Position numbers and translations under genes: made by a program. Below are positions 1 to 7,307 of a stretch of 21,150 bases of DNA, one piece after another (the stretch's first letter is position 1; each line of letters starts with the position of its first letter). Below the pieces are notes generated by a model that did not search any database, was not told the DNA's origin, and saw nothing but the letters and a program-made list of their open reading frames with translations. The stretch comes from CAYRJA01 sp964424455. Lineage in GTDB: Bacteria; Bacteroidota; Bacteroidia; Chitinophagales; UBA10324. Location: positions 1-21,150 of the forward strand of contig CAYRJA010000049.1 in the NCBI GenBank assembly GCA_964424455.1. Direction: 5' to 3'.

Positions 1-330
1 CGAAATGACGAGTTCAGACAATATCTCCTTAGAGTTTAGACCCGAAAGCCCTGGATAAGTAGCAACATTATGTGGAACAACATATTATTTATTATTACTT
101 TTATATAGTGAAATAAATTAATCTTATCCCGGCGATTTATTAATAAGCAGGATGGGTATTGTATGATTTGATTCTCTGAAATGAGAAATGTGTCTGTAAA
201 GAAGAATCCCGACTGAAAATACTTCATTCATAAGTGTTACAGTAATAAAATCACATCCGGGTAAAAAAGTCTGCTCAACCTTTCAGATTGTTGTCGTTTT
301 CTTCTTGACTTTCAATTCATCATAAGTGAA

Positions 331-359
331 TTGTTGGTTAACTTGTAATATTAAGGTTG
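331..359 (+). promoter_or_regulatory. Possible promoter of guaD
   Basis: TTG (331-333) is followed after 18 bp by TAAGGTTG (352-359). This is one base from the Bacteroidota -7 consensus TAnnTTTG, at a spacing usual for that class. Transcription would start near 366, ahead of the hairpin at 383-402. This is pattern matching only. Confidence 0.25.
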
Positions 360-382
360 TGCCTGTTTTAGTTTTTTCCTTT

Positions 383-416
383 GCTAAGTTCCTTAACTTA
401 GCGTTGCTTTTTTATT
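383..416 (+). terminator. Terminator-like hairpin ahead of guaD
   Basis: A perfect 8-bp stem (GCTAAGTT, CCTT loop, AACTTAGC; 383-402) is followed within a few bases by a T-run (407-413). This is the form of an intrinsic terminator on the plus strand. It may end transcription from a gene upstream of the window. If the promoter proposed at 331-359 is real, it would instead lie in the guaD leader and could act as an attenuator. Confidence 0.5.
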
Positions 417-454
417 ATTGAATAAGCGAAGCTATTAAAACCAATACTTGTGTT

Positions 455-931
455 ATGACTCAACAAGACAAAGAGTTTATGCAGGAAGCGATAAACTTAT
501 CTATTCAAAACATGACAACTAATGCAGGCGGACCATTTGGCGCTGTAGTGGTAAAAGACGGTAAAATAATTGGGCGTGGCAGTAATCAGGTTACGGCTAC
601 AAACGACCCTACTGCACACGCAGAAGTTATTGCCATTCGCGATGCCTGCAAAAATCTGAATAGCTTTCAGTTAGACGGGTGTGTGCTGTACACTTCTTGC
701 GAACCTTGTCCTATGTGTCTGGGCGCCATCTACTGGGCAAGACCTGATAAAATGTACTATGCCTGTACAAAAAACGATGCTGCTGCCATTGAGTTTGATG
801 ATGCATTTATCTATGAAGAAATGAATCTGCCAATCCCCGAACGCAGAATACAAACCATTCAAATAGCAAGAGAAGAAGCCCTTGTCGCGTTTAAAATGTG
901 GAGAGAAAAAACAGATAAAATCAAGTATTAA
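455..931 (+). CDS. guaD: Guanine deaminase (cytidine deaminase fold)
   Basis: Hydrolytic deamination of guanine to xanthine and ammonia, a cytosolic purine salvage/catabolism step. The 158-residue protein shows the zinc site of the cytidine deaminase superfamily: H55-A-E57, with E57 the expected proton shuttle, and P84-C85-P-M-C88. It closely resembles the short Bacillus subtilis GuaD (about 156 aa) through GGPFGAVVVKDG, the stretch around the zinc ligands, FDDAFIY near 114-120, and a C-terminal tyrosine (Y158), which in that family completes the active site of the domain-swapped dimer. These features separate it from tRNA adenosine deaminase TadA, the main alternative. The ATG at 455 gives the family length. 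No other purine catabolic gene adjoins it. Confidence 0.9.
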   Translation: MTQQDKEFMQEAINLSIQNMTTNAGGPFGAVVVKDGKIIGRGSNQVTATNDPTAHAEVIAIRDACKNLNSFQLDGCVLYTSCEPCPMCLGAIYWARPDKMYYACTKNDAAAIEFDDAFIYEEMNLPIPERRIQTIQIAREEALVAFKMWREKTDKIKY

Positions 932-1082
932 AACGGGAACTGCAAAACAAAAAACAGACAAGTGAGAAAAGTTGCAATTGACTACAGTGAACTTTTGTCT
1001 AAGTGAAGATTCAGGATATAGTGAAGTTTGATTATTATTATCATCAAACTACTGTTGACTGCAAGTGCAAATAAGTATTTCG

Positions 1083-1090
1083 TACATTTG
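1083..1090 (+). promoter_or_regulatory. Possible -7 promoter element of the lipoprotein gene
   Basis: TACATTTG matches the Bacteroidota -7 consensus TAnnTTTG exactly and lies 57 bp before the ATG at 1148. A TTG at 1055-1057 could be the -33 element, but its 25-bp gap is longer than usual. A hairpin (AGTTTGAT, 10-nt loop, ATCAAACT; 1025-1050) lies just upstream. Confidence 0.35.
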
Positions 1091-1147
1091 AAAAAGGAGA
1101 ATGCGAAAATCCTGAAAAGAGTAGCTGTAATTTAATTTGACAAAATC

Positions 1148-1582
1148 ATGAAAAGATTAATGACATCTCTGACAGTTGTATTCTCGTTACTGTTTCTGGT
1201 AAGTTGTGCCAAAGAAACCATTCTCCCTGAAAAAGATATTCCTGCTGAAATCAATAGTTATATTTCAACTCATTTTCCCAATTGCTCTATTACAAAAGCC
1301 ACTAAGAAAAAAGATAAAAAAGATGAGATGTATGAAGTTTCTTTATCTTGTGGTGTTGAATTAGAATTTAATAAGCAGAAAAATATCATTGACATTGACG
1401 GCACTTCTAAATTACCTGACAGCGTAATACCGGGCAATATTTTAAGCTATGTAAACTCAAATTATCCGGGCAACTATATATTGGGTTGGGAAATGCAGTC
1501 AAACTATCAGGAGGTGGAACTCAATAATAAACTTGTGCTTGTTTTTAATATGTCCGGAGACTTTTTGCAGTTTCGCTATTAA
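1148..1582 (+). CDS. PepSY-like lipoprotein
   Basis: A 144-residue exported lipoprotein of unknown function. Residues 1-19 form a signal peptide (MKR, then a hydrophobic stretch) ending in the lipobox LVSC with C20 as the lipidation site. The mature part appears to hold two related alpha-beta units, about residues 30-80 and 92-144. Each starts with a helix of the type INSYI..HFPN or ILSYVNSNYPG and continues into strands such as YEVSL..GVELEFN and VELNNKLVLVFN. This is the pattern of the PepSY-like (BLIP-like) family common in periplasmic and outer-membrane proteins of Bacteroidota. A Lys/Asp-rich loop (KKKDKKDE) sits in the first unit. The gene stands alone between guaD and the terC region; no partner suggests a substrate. 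Confidence 0.75.
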   Translation: MKRLMTSLTVVFSLLFLVSCAKETILPEKDIPAEINSYISTHFPNCSITKATKKKDKKDEMYEVSLSCGVELEFNKQKNIIDIDGTSKLPDSVIPGNILSYVNSNYPGNYILGWEMQSNYQEVELNNKLVLVFNMSGDFLQFRY

Positions 1583-1641
1583 GAATGTCTAAAGATTGAT
1601 AATTTCTGGGACCCAATTATCATAATAAAACCAAAAATAGT

Positions 1642-1773
1642 ATGAAAAGAATTAAATGGATATTAGTTATCCTGTTCTTGACAAATAATCTATCTGGAAT
1701 GTCAATAAGTACAAAATCACTCATTAACAAACCATCGGATCAGAGTTACATTCGCAGAGGAAATAACGGATAA
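1642..1773 (+). CDS. Possible 43-aa secreted peptide
   Basis: ATG at 1642 opens a 43-codon frame ending 24 bp before terC. It starts MKRIKWILVILFLTN, a positively charged end followed by a hydrophobic core as in a signal peptide. A short polar tail follows (SLINKPSDQSYIRRG). No family is recognised. The signal-like start and same-strand position next to terC make it worth recording, but a 43-codon frame can occur by chance. Confidence 0.3.
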   Translation: MKRIKWILVILFLTNNLSGMSISTKSLINKPSDQSYIRRGNNG

Positions 1774-1797
1774 CAAGAAAGAACAATACAAGACATT

Positions 1798-2736
1798 ATG
1801 ATAGTTTGGATAATCTTTATAGCGGTTGTGGTTGTTTCTTTAGTTATTGACTTAGGTGTTTTTAACCGTACCCCACACGAAATTAAGACCAAAGAGGCTA
1901 CTGTCTGGACTATTGTTTGGGTAACTTGTGCTGCTCTCTTTTCAGGAATAATTTATTTAGCATTTAAAAATGAATGGGTTGCCAACCCGACCAACTTAAC
2001 TCCTTCTGGCGCTGTATTAATTTACATTACCGGTTACTTAATCGAACTGTCTTTGAGCGTAGATAATATTTTTATCATTGCTCTCATATTCTCATCCTTT
2101 GCCATCCCCAAAAAGTATCAACACGAAGTATTATTTTATGGAGTATTAGGCGCTATTATTTTCAGGGCGATAATGATTGTTTTCGGAGTGGCGCTCATTA
2201 CAAAATTCAGTTGGATGGTTTATGTTTTTGGCGTGTTCTTAATATTAACGGCTCTGAGAATGTTGTTCAGCCACAGCGAACAAAAAGATCCTCACGAATT
2301 CAGAATCTATAAATGGATTAGAAAAATTTATCCTGTTACAAGAAAAGTATATGATGACCGGTTCTTCATCAAGAAAGCAGGTAAGCGATTTATCACTCCG
2401 CTTTTCGTAACCTTAATTATTATTGAACTGACAGATATTTTTTTCGCTATTGACAGTATTCCTGCCATCTTAGCTATAACTGCCGATCCCTTTATTGCTT
2501 TTAGTTCAAATATTTTAGCGGTAATGGGACTGAGGTCTATGTTTTTCTTAGTCGTAGGAATGTTGGATAAATTCAAATACATTAACTACAGTTTAGTTAT
2601 TATTCTCGCATTCGTGGGAATTAAAATGTTGATTTCTCATCAGGTGGATATTCCTGAATGGCTCTCTCTGGGAGTAATTGTATTATCGCTGGCAGGAGGA
2701 ATAATAGCTTCAAAAATTATTACTAAGAAACAGTAA
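1798..2736 (+). CDS. TerC/Alx family integral membrane protein
   Basis: A 312-residue polytopic inner-membrane protein of the TerC family, close in length to E. coli Alx (about 321 aa). Members are linked to tellurite resistance and, for Alx and MntP-like relatives, to manganese export; the substrate here is inferred from family only. Visible marks are hydrophobic helices from residue 2 onward and the two conserved acidic helices that define the family, ELSLSVDNIF (about 82-91) and ELTDIFFAIDSIPA (about 210-223). The conserved stretch NILAVMGLRSMFF follows. A basic cytoplasmic loop (about 168-195) separates the halves. The ATG at 1798 begins directly with the first membrane helix, as in homologues. 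It is probably transcribed alone or with the short frame at 1642. Confidence 0.88.
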   Translation: MIVWIIFIAVVVVSLVIDLGVFNRTPHEIKTKEATVWTIVWVTCAALFSGIIYLAFKNEWVANPTNLTPSGAVLIYITGYLIELSLSVDNIFIIALIFSSFAIPKKYQHEVLFYGVLGAIIFRAIMIVFGVALITKFSWMVYVFGVFLILTALRMLFSHSEQKDPHEFRIYKWIRKIYPVTRKVYDDRFFIKKAGKRFITPLFVTLIIIELTDIFFAIDSIPAILAITADPFIAFSSNILAVMGLRSMFFLVVGMLDKFKYINYSLVIILAFVGIKMLISHQVDIPEWLSLGVIVLSLAGGIIASKIITKKQ

Positions 2737-2755
2737 ACAGCTTCATTCGGTTTTT

Positions 2756-2774
2756 TGCATAAGATATTTATGCA
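2756..2774. other. Perfect hairpin downstream of terC
   Basis: TGCATAA, 5-nt loop, TTATGCA: a perfect 7-bp stem 20 bp after the terC stop codon. The T-run lies on its left side, so it is not a textbook terminator in either direction. It may still act as a transcript end between the convergent terC and response regulator genes. Confidence 0.4.
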
Positions 2775-2780
2775 GAAACT

Positions 2781-2803
2781 CTGTAACACCTTCTACTGTA
2801 ACA
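2781..2803 (+). repeat. Tandem pair of the CTGTAACA octamer
   Basis: Two exact direct copies of CTGTAACA, at 2781-2788 and 2796-2803, each followed by C and spaced 15 bp start to start. They lie in the gap between the convergent terC and response regulator genes. They belong to a set of 16 copies found across the window. Confidence 0.6.
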
Positions 2804-2884
2804 CTTCCTGGACAAACTGATTTTTGTCGAAAGTCCTTTTGTTGAAATAAACTTTTCTGAAAACAAATAAATGTAGTGTAACTG

Positions 2885-3544
2885 TTACTCATCAAGCAAA
2901 CCATGCTGCATGGCGTACTTGATTAAGCCGGCTGTGTTCTTTACCCCCAATTTACGAAGCAGGTTTTTCCGGTGAGTAATAATAGTCATGGGGCTGTTGT
3001 TCAGTTTGGCTGCAATTTCGGCATTGGTAAGTTCCTGTGCTACAAGTTTTATAATTTCAAGTTCGCGCTTGGTAATGTCTGCTTTGCGTGCCCGTTCAAC
3101 ACCTCTGTCAGAGCTTTCTTTATTGTTCATCATCTGCTCCACAATTTTCACAGACATATCGCTGCTGACATATTTCTCTCCTCCGTAAACTTTGGTAATT
3201 GCTCCTATAAGTTCGGCTTTGCCTGTGTTTTTCAGAAGATAACCCGAAGCGCCTGCTTTCATAATTTCAGAAACATGGGCAGTATCATCAAACATGGTGA
3301 GCGCCAGCACCCGTATATCAGGGTACTGCTCACGGATTTTCTTGGTTGCTTCAATTCCATTCATCACCGGCATATTAATATCAATAAGAATGACATCTGG
3401 CTTTTTAGTTTTTAACTGTTCGAGAAGGTCAGCTCCGTTTTCAGCTTCACCTATTAAAGTAACATCTGAATTGTCACGGATAAGCGCTTTTACTCCTTCA
3501 ATAAAAAGCTGATGGTCGTCGGCAATAAAAACTTTTATCTGCAT
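2885..3544 (-). CDS. NarL/FixJ-family response regulator
   Basis: A 219-residue DNA-binding response regulator. The receiver domain (about 1-120) has every expected residue: acidic pair D9-D10, phospho-acceptor D55 in ILIDINMP, T83 in LALTMF and K105 in GYLLKNTG. The C-terminal LuxR-type helix-turn-helix (about 153-219) carries ITKRELEIIKLVAQELTNAEIA and the recognition segment SPMTIITHRKNLLRKLGV. The protein should therefore be fully switchable by phosphorylation. It lies downstream of, and on the same strand as, the histidine kinase-like gene at 3647-4402, with a 102-bp gap that holds its own possible -7 element and a dyad. That gap suggests independent expression as well as read-through. 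Targets are unknown; self-regulation through the dyad is an inference. Confidence 0.93.
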   Translation of the reverse strand: MQIKVFIADDHQLFIEGVKALIRDNSDVTLIGEAENGADLLEQLKTKKPDVILIDINMPVMNGIEATKKIREQYPDIRVLALTMFDDTAHVSEIMKAGASGYLLKNTGKAELIGAITKVYGGEKYVSSDMSVKIVEQMMNNKESSDRGVERARKADITKRELEIIKLVAQELTNAEIAAKLNNSPMTIITHRKNLLRKLGVKNTAGLIKYAMQHGLLDE

Positions 3545-3560
3545 TTTAATTTTATTTTTA

Positions 3561-3568
3561 CAAAAATA
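3561..3568 (-). promoter_or_regulatory. Possible -7 promoter element of the response regulator gene
   Basis: Read on the minus strand this is TATTTTTG, an exact match to the Bacteroidota -7 consensus TAnnTTTG. The start would fall near 3555, leaving a leader of about 11 nt before the ATG. No good -33 TTG is visible at normal spacing, which would fit an activator-dependent promoter. Confidence 0.35.
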
Positions 3569-3608
3569 CTACTAAAAAACAATGGTAAAATAGTGTCATT
3601 ATTAAATT

Positions 3609-3628
3609 ATTAACCTTGAATGGTTAAT
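3609..3628. promoter_or_regulatory. Dyad ATTAACC-N6-GGTTAAT, possible operator
   Basis: A perfect 7-bp inverted repeat with a 6-bp spacer lies between the kinase and regulator genes. It is centred about 63 bp upstream of the start site inferred from the -7 element at 3561-3568, a usual place for an activator such as a LuxR-type regulator. It could equally be a weak AT-rich hairpin after the kinase gene. Function is inferred only from shape and position. Confidence 0.35.
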
Positions 3629-3646
3629 AGTTTTATTTTAAGGAAA

Positions 3647-4402
3647 TTAACCCAACGGAAGTTCGATATTAAAATAAGTTCCTGATTCAGAAGATGATTT
3701 CACTTCTATAATACCTCCGAAAACCTGTACCCGCTGGTTAATCTTTTGTAAGCCCAGCCCTTTAGAATTTATTTTTTCCTTTTCATAATTAAAGCCAATT
3801 CCATCGTCGCTCACCTTTATCTGAAGCGAATCATCGTGCATGGTGAAATAAATATCTGCCTCTTTCGCTTTGGAATGGTAGATGGCATTGTTAAGCAACT
3901 CCTGAATAATACGATAGACAGTAGTTTCAAGCGATTTGTTTTTTAGTGTAAAGTTGTCAGACAGATAATGCAGGTTGACTTTCAGTAAACCGGAATCATT
4001 TACACGGTCAGCCAGCGACTGAATGGCTTTAAGTAATCCGAACTCTAAAGAAATCGGAGTAGCTTCATGTGCTACATTACGCAGTTGCTCAATTGCATCA
4101 TCCAGCATTTTAAGTGCGGTTTCAAATTCAGTTTTAGCCGTATCGCTGAGGGTTGAAATCTCATTGTCAAGTAAGCTGAATTTCAGTTTTACCGATGAAA
4201 GAAAACTTCCCAGATCTTCATTAAGGAAATCGGCAATTCTTTTTCGTTCACGCTCTTCGGAATGGAGCACTGCTTCCAGCAATTTCTTGTGATGAAAAAC
4301 AGGCGTTCTTTTCTTTTGCAGCGAATGAGAAGAACGAACGGCGGCAATAGAATCCAGTCCTGCGTTATTCTCCTTTTGTTCCTGAGTGAGATTTGCTTTC
4401 AC
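3647..4402 (-). CDS. NarX-type histidine kinase-like protein lacking the phospho-acceptor His
   Basis: A 251-residue soluble protein with no membrane helix and no recognised sensor domain. Residues 43-112 resemble the HisKA_3 dimerisation domain. The H-box reads ERERKRIADFLNEDLGSF, where the family normally has a His-Asp pair after the leucine; here residue 61 is Asn (codon AAT, 4220-4222). The C-terminal HATPase domain (about 155-250) looks intact: N-box ELLNNAIYHSK (168-178), G1 DDGIGF (199-204), G2 GLGL (215-218), and SGTYFNIELPL. It may bind ATP but not autophosphorylate at the usual place, acting as a pseudokinase, phosphatase or hetero-dimer partner. The start is GTG at 4402; no ATG lies upstream before an in-frame stop and none nearby downstream. 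It precedes the response regulator gene. Confidence 0.85.
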   Translation of the reverse strand: MKANLTQEQKENNAGLDSIAAVRSSHSLQKKRTPVFHHKKLLEAVLHSEERERKRIADFLNEDLGSFLSSVKLKFSLLDNEISTLSDTAKTEFETALKMLDDAIEQLRNVAHEATPISLEFGLLKAIQSLADRVNDSGLLKVNLHYLSDNFTLKNKSLETTVYRIIQELLNNAIYHSKAKEADIYFTMHDDSLQIKVSDDGIGFNYEKEKINSKGLGLQKINQRVQVFGGIIEVKSSSESGTYFNIELPLG

Positions 4403-4522
4403 GATTAGAAATTTTCAAAATGATGTAGCGGTGAAGGTATGCGGAGTAATATTACATTTACTCCGCTGTAAATTAATTTCGTTCACATTCAGGGCGTTGA
4501 TACTTTTACAAATAATACAGTT

Positions 4523-7306
4523 ATGACAAATAAGAAAATAGAAATAAAATCTAAAAAGACAGTTCACATTCTGTTAACTGTTCTCTGCTTTCTGCTCTCA
4601 GTTATTTCTTCGGGAATGATTTTTACTGCTATTAATTTTCATTCCTCTTTTGCAACCACTTACTATTTATCCGGTTCAGGAAATGATTCTTTCAACGGAA
4701 CCATCCCAGATTCTGCATGGAAAACAATCGGCAAACTGAATACTGTAACACTTCAGCCCGGTGACAGCGTATTGTTTCGTACAGGAGATATTTTCAGAGG
4801 TCAGATAGATTTGAATGTGTCAGGAACTGCCGGACAGAAGATTTATTTTGGAACTTTTGGTAACCTGAATCATCCGGTTATTTCAGGAGCAGAACCAATC
4901 AGCGGATGGACAAAGTATTCTGGAAATATTTATTCGGCAGATTTCTCAAAACCGGTTTCAAATTTCTTTGTGACCGGTAAAATGATGACCTCTGCCCGCT
5001 ATCCGAATTCAGGTTTTTTAACCATTGATTCTTCAGGGGTAAACACCGGATTGTATGATGCGGCATTGAACCAACCGGATAATTTCTGGAGAGGTGCAAT
5101 ATTAAAAGTACGCAGCGCCAGCTATAAATATGAACAAACAGAAATTGACAGCTTCACTAACGGCTGGCTGAAATTTGTACCCCCCACTGTTAATAATATT
5201 AGTTCCGGATACGGTTACTACTTAGATCATACACTTCAGGCGTTGGATACTTTAAACGAATGGTATTACGACACCGCTCAGAAGAAAATCTATTTCTATT
5301 CTGTAACAGATCCCAACACTTTGGTTACGGAAGGTTCGGTTTATGATTACGGGATTAATGCTTTCAATAACAATTCATTTGTAAAACTTGAAGGAATTGA
5401 TTTTGAAAAACAAGTGAAAGACGGAGCAAAGTTTAATGGTACAAGTTCTAATATTCTATTTGAAGATTGCAGTTTCTCCAATTGTTATTCAAGAGGAATA
5501 AACTTCAATTCATCCTCTGCTGATACCATCAATAATTGTTCATTCAATTCCATCAACGGACAGGGATTCAAAGCAGATGAACTGAGTCAGTCTGTAATCA
5601 GTAACTGTGTGTTTAAAAAGATTGGAATTATTCCCGGGTATGGACTGGGAGAAATTAATGAGCCTGATGCCTTGCTTCTTCCAAATGCAAAAGAATGTGT
5701 AATTTCAAATAATAATATTGACAGTGTGGGATTCATTGGAATAGTGCTTTCGGGGAAGAGTAACTTAGTGGAAAAAAACAGAATTGACCATTCTGTTCTA
5801 ATTTTAAGTGAAGCGGGCGCTATCTTTTTATTCAACTGTGACAGTTCGTATTCCGTATTAAAAGATAATTTTATCTTTAATACTATGGGCAATAACGAAG
5901 CGACTCCCTCAAATAAAATTGTTGCACATGGAATTGTACTCACTGGTAAATCTTCATTCGTAACCGTTGAACACAACACCATTGCTCATCAGAGCACAAA
6001 TGGGATTAATATAAGCAGTTCTAATCATGACCACACGATAATTGATAATGTGATTTACAACAGCGGATTCTCACAGATTTACTTCTCAGAAGCAGATACT
6101 TCAAACCGAACATTCAATAACACAACAAAGAATAATATCTTTTATTGCGTAAATGAAAATCAATACTCATTGACAACAGAAAGTCCGGATTCTACTTTCC
6201 ATCCCGGTAAATCAGACAGCAACTATTATTGTAATCCCTATTCTTTCTATCCTTTACTTCTAAAAAAAACAGACTCTATTCTTAGTGATTTCCCTTTCAA
6301 TCTTGATCAATGGAAACTGTTGTTTAATGACGATGATAACTCGAAGGAATCGCTTGTCAAATTCAGGCGATATAAATTGATGGGTGAAAGTACAACCGAT
6401 TTAATCTCAAACGGAAAATTTACAAATAATACTGACGGTTGGAGCAGTTCTCCGGTGAATAACAATTTACTCCTGCTTGATAATGGAACTTCACTTGACG
6501 GCGGGTGTCTAAAATTAGAATACCTTCAGGGCAGCAACTTTCCGTTTTTTGAATTTGCTTCATCTGATATAAATGTGAAGGCAGGAAGTCATTATCTGTT
6601 TCAATTCAGTTTATTCGGAAATACCAATAGAAATATCGAAGTATTCTGCAAAAAGAATGACTTATATTCTTTCAACTCTTTAGGATTTAATAAGTACTAT
6701 CCAATATCCCATCAAAGAAGTGACTATTGGGATATTTTTCAGGCAACGGAAAATTATTTTCCAAGTCAGTTAGGATTCAAGATGTTTTATTTCGATTCAA
6801 CCGTTTGGATTGATAATGTATCCCTTCGTGAGGTAACTGCTGAATACATTGATCCGTTTAAGCGTTCAAGATTATTTACAAATTATTCTTCATCTCCAAC
6901 TTCATTTAGTTTGAATGATTCCATCTATAGAGATTTAGATGAAAACATTGTATCGGGCAGTATTCATCTTCAACCATATAGCTCCACTGTACTTGTTTAT
7001 GATTCTTTGCTTACGGAAAATGTACCTGCAATGAATACTCAAAATGAAATAATTGTCTTCCCCAACCCTGCATCACTCAAGGATAAGAGATTAGTAATCA
7101 AATTCTCAAAAGGGATAAATAACTCATTTCAAATTTTAATGAAGGATATATATGGAAGACAAGTTGTTCCTACTAAAAATATTACTGCCGGTGAAACACA
7201 ATTCAATTTGCAGATTCCGAACAATATCGCATCTGGCATTTACATTATAGAAGCTGTATCGAACGATAAAATCTATACAAGCAAAGCAATGTTATTGTCT
7301 GAGTAA
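4523..7306 (+). CDS. Right-handed beta-helix protein with T9SS sorting domain
   Basis: A 927-residue exported protein. Residues 13-43 are a long hydrophobic export segment. Mature sequence begins YYLSGSGNDSFNGT and continues to LQPGDSVLFRTGD, the usual opening of pectate-lyase-like parallel beta-helix proteins. Residues about 280-530 carry short rungs rich in Asn, Cys and Ser (for example ILFEDCSFSNC, TINNCSFNSI, VISNCVFKKI, HTIIDNVIYNSG). About 627-771 resembles a carbohydrate-binding jelly roll: it opens ISNGKFTNNTDGW and closes VWIDNVSLREV. Residues about 841-927 form a type A Por-secretion tail with IVFPNPA, IYGRQV and SGIYIIE. It should cross the outer membrane by T9SS and stay at the surface or be released. 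The fold suggests polysaccharide binding or cleavage; I see no catalytic residues I can name. It ends 1 bp from the convergent glycosyltransferase gene. Confidence 0.85.
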   Translation: MTNKKIEIKSKKTVHILLTVLCFLLSVISSGMIFTAINFHSSFATTYYLSGSGNDSFNGTIPDSAWKTIGKLNTVTLQPGDSVLFRTGDIFRGQIDLNVSGTAGQKIYFGTFGNLNHPVISGAEPISGWTKYSGNIYSADFSKPVSNFFVTGKMMTSARYPNSGFLTIDSSGVNTGLYDAALNQPDNFWRGAILKVRSASYKYEQTEIDSFTNGWLKFVPPTVNNISSGYGYYLDHTLQALDTLNEWYYDTAQKKIYFYSVTDPNTLVTEGSVYDYGINAFNNNSFVKLEGIDFEKQVKDGAKFNGTSSNILFEDCSFSNCYSRGINFNSSSADTINNCSFNSINGQGFKADELSQSVISNCVFKKIGIIPGYGLGEINEPDALLLPNAKECVISNNNIDSVGFIGIVLSGKSNLVEKNRIDHSVLILSEAGAIFLFNCDSSYSVLKDNFIFNTMGNNEATPSNKIVAHGIVLTGKSSFVTVEHNTIAHQSTNGINISSSNHDHTIIDNVIYNSGFSQIYFSEADTSNRTFNNTTKNNIFYCVNENQYSLTTESPDSTFHPGKSDSNYYCNPYSFYPLLLKKTDSILSDFPFNLDQWKLLFNDDDNSKESLVKFRRYKLMGESTTDLISNGKFTNNTDGWSSSPVNNNLLLLDNGTSLDGGCLKLEYLQGSNFPFFEFASSDINVKAGSHYLFQFSLFGNTNRNIEVFCKKNDLYSFNSLGFNKYYPISHQRSDYWDIFQATENYFPSQLGFKMFYFDSTVWIDNVSLREVTAEYIDPFKRSRLFTNYSSSPTSFSLNDSIYRDLDENIVSGSIHLQPYSSTVLVYDSLLTENVPAMNTQNEIIVFPNPASLKDKRLVIKFSKGINNSFQILMKDIYGRQVVPTKNITAGETQFNLQIPNNIASGIYIIEAVSNDKIYTSKAMLLSE

Positions 7307-7307
7307 A

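Larger units (their letters stand above)
1..454. other. Non-coding stretch upstream of guaD
   Basis: No convincing gene is present in this 454-bp stretch. It holds one copy of the octamer CTGTAACA (reverse orientation, 235-242), a small hairpin at 313-333 (CAATTCA, 7-nt loop, TGAATTG), a possible promoter at 331-359 and a terminator-like hairpin at 383-402. A 63-codon minus-strand open frame at 36-227 has biased composition and no recognisable motif, so I treat it as chance. Confidence 0.6.

Noticed and set aside
36..227. 63-codon minus-strand open frame
   Set aside because: AT-driven composition, no motif and no partner; likely chance in a non-coding stretch.
671..961. 96-codon frame antisense to guaD
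   Set aside because: Overlaps the conserved deaminase active-site region and has no family resemblance.
2972..3415. 147-codon plus-strand frame opposite the response regulator
   Set aside because: Cys/His/Phe-rich shadow of a clear receiver-domain gene on the other strand.
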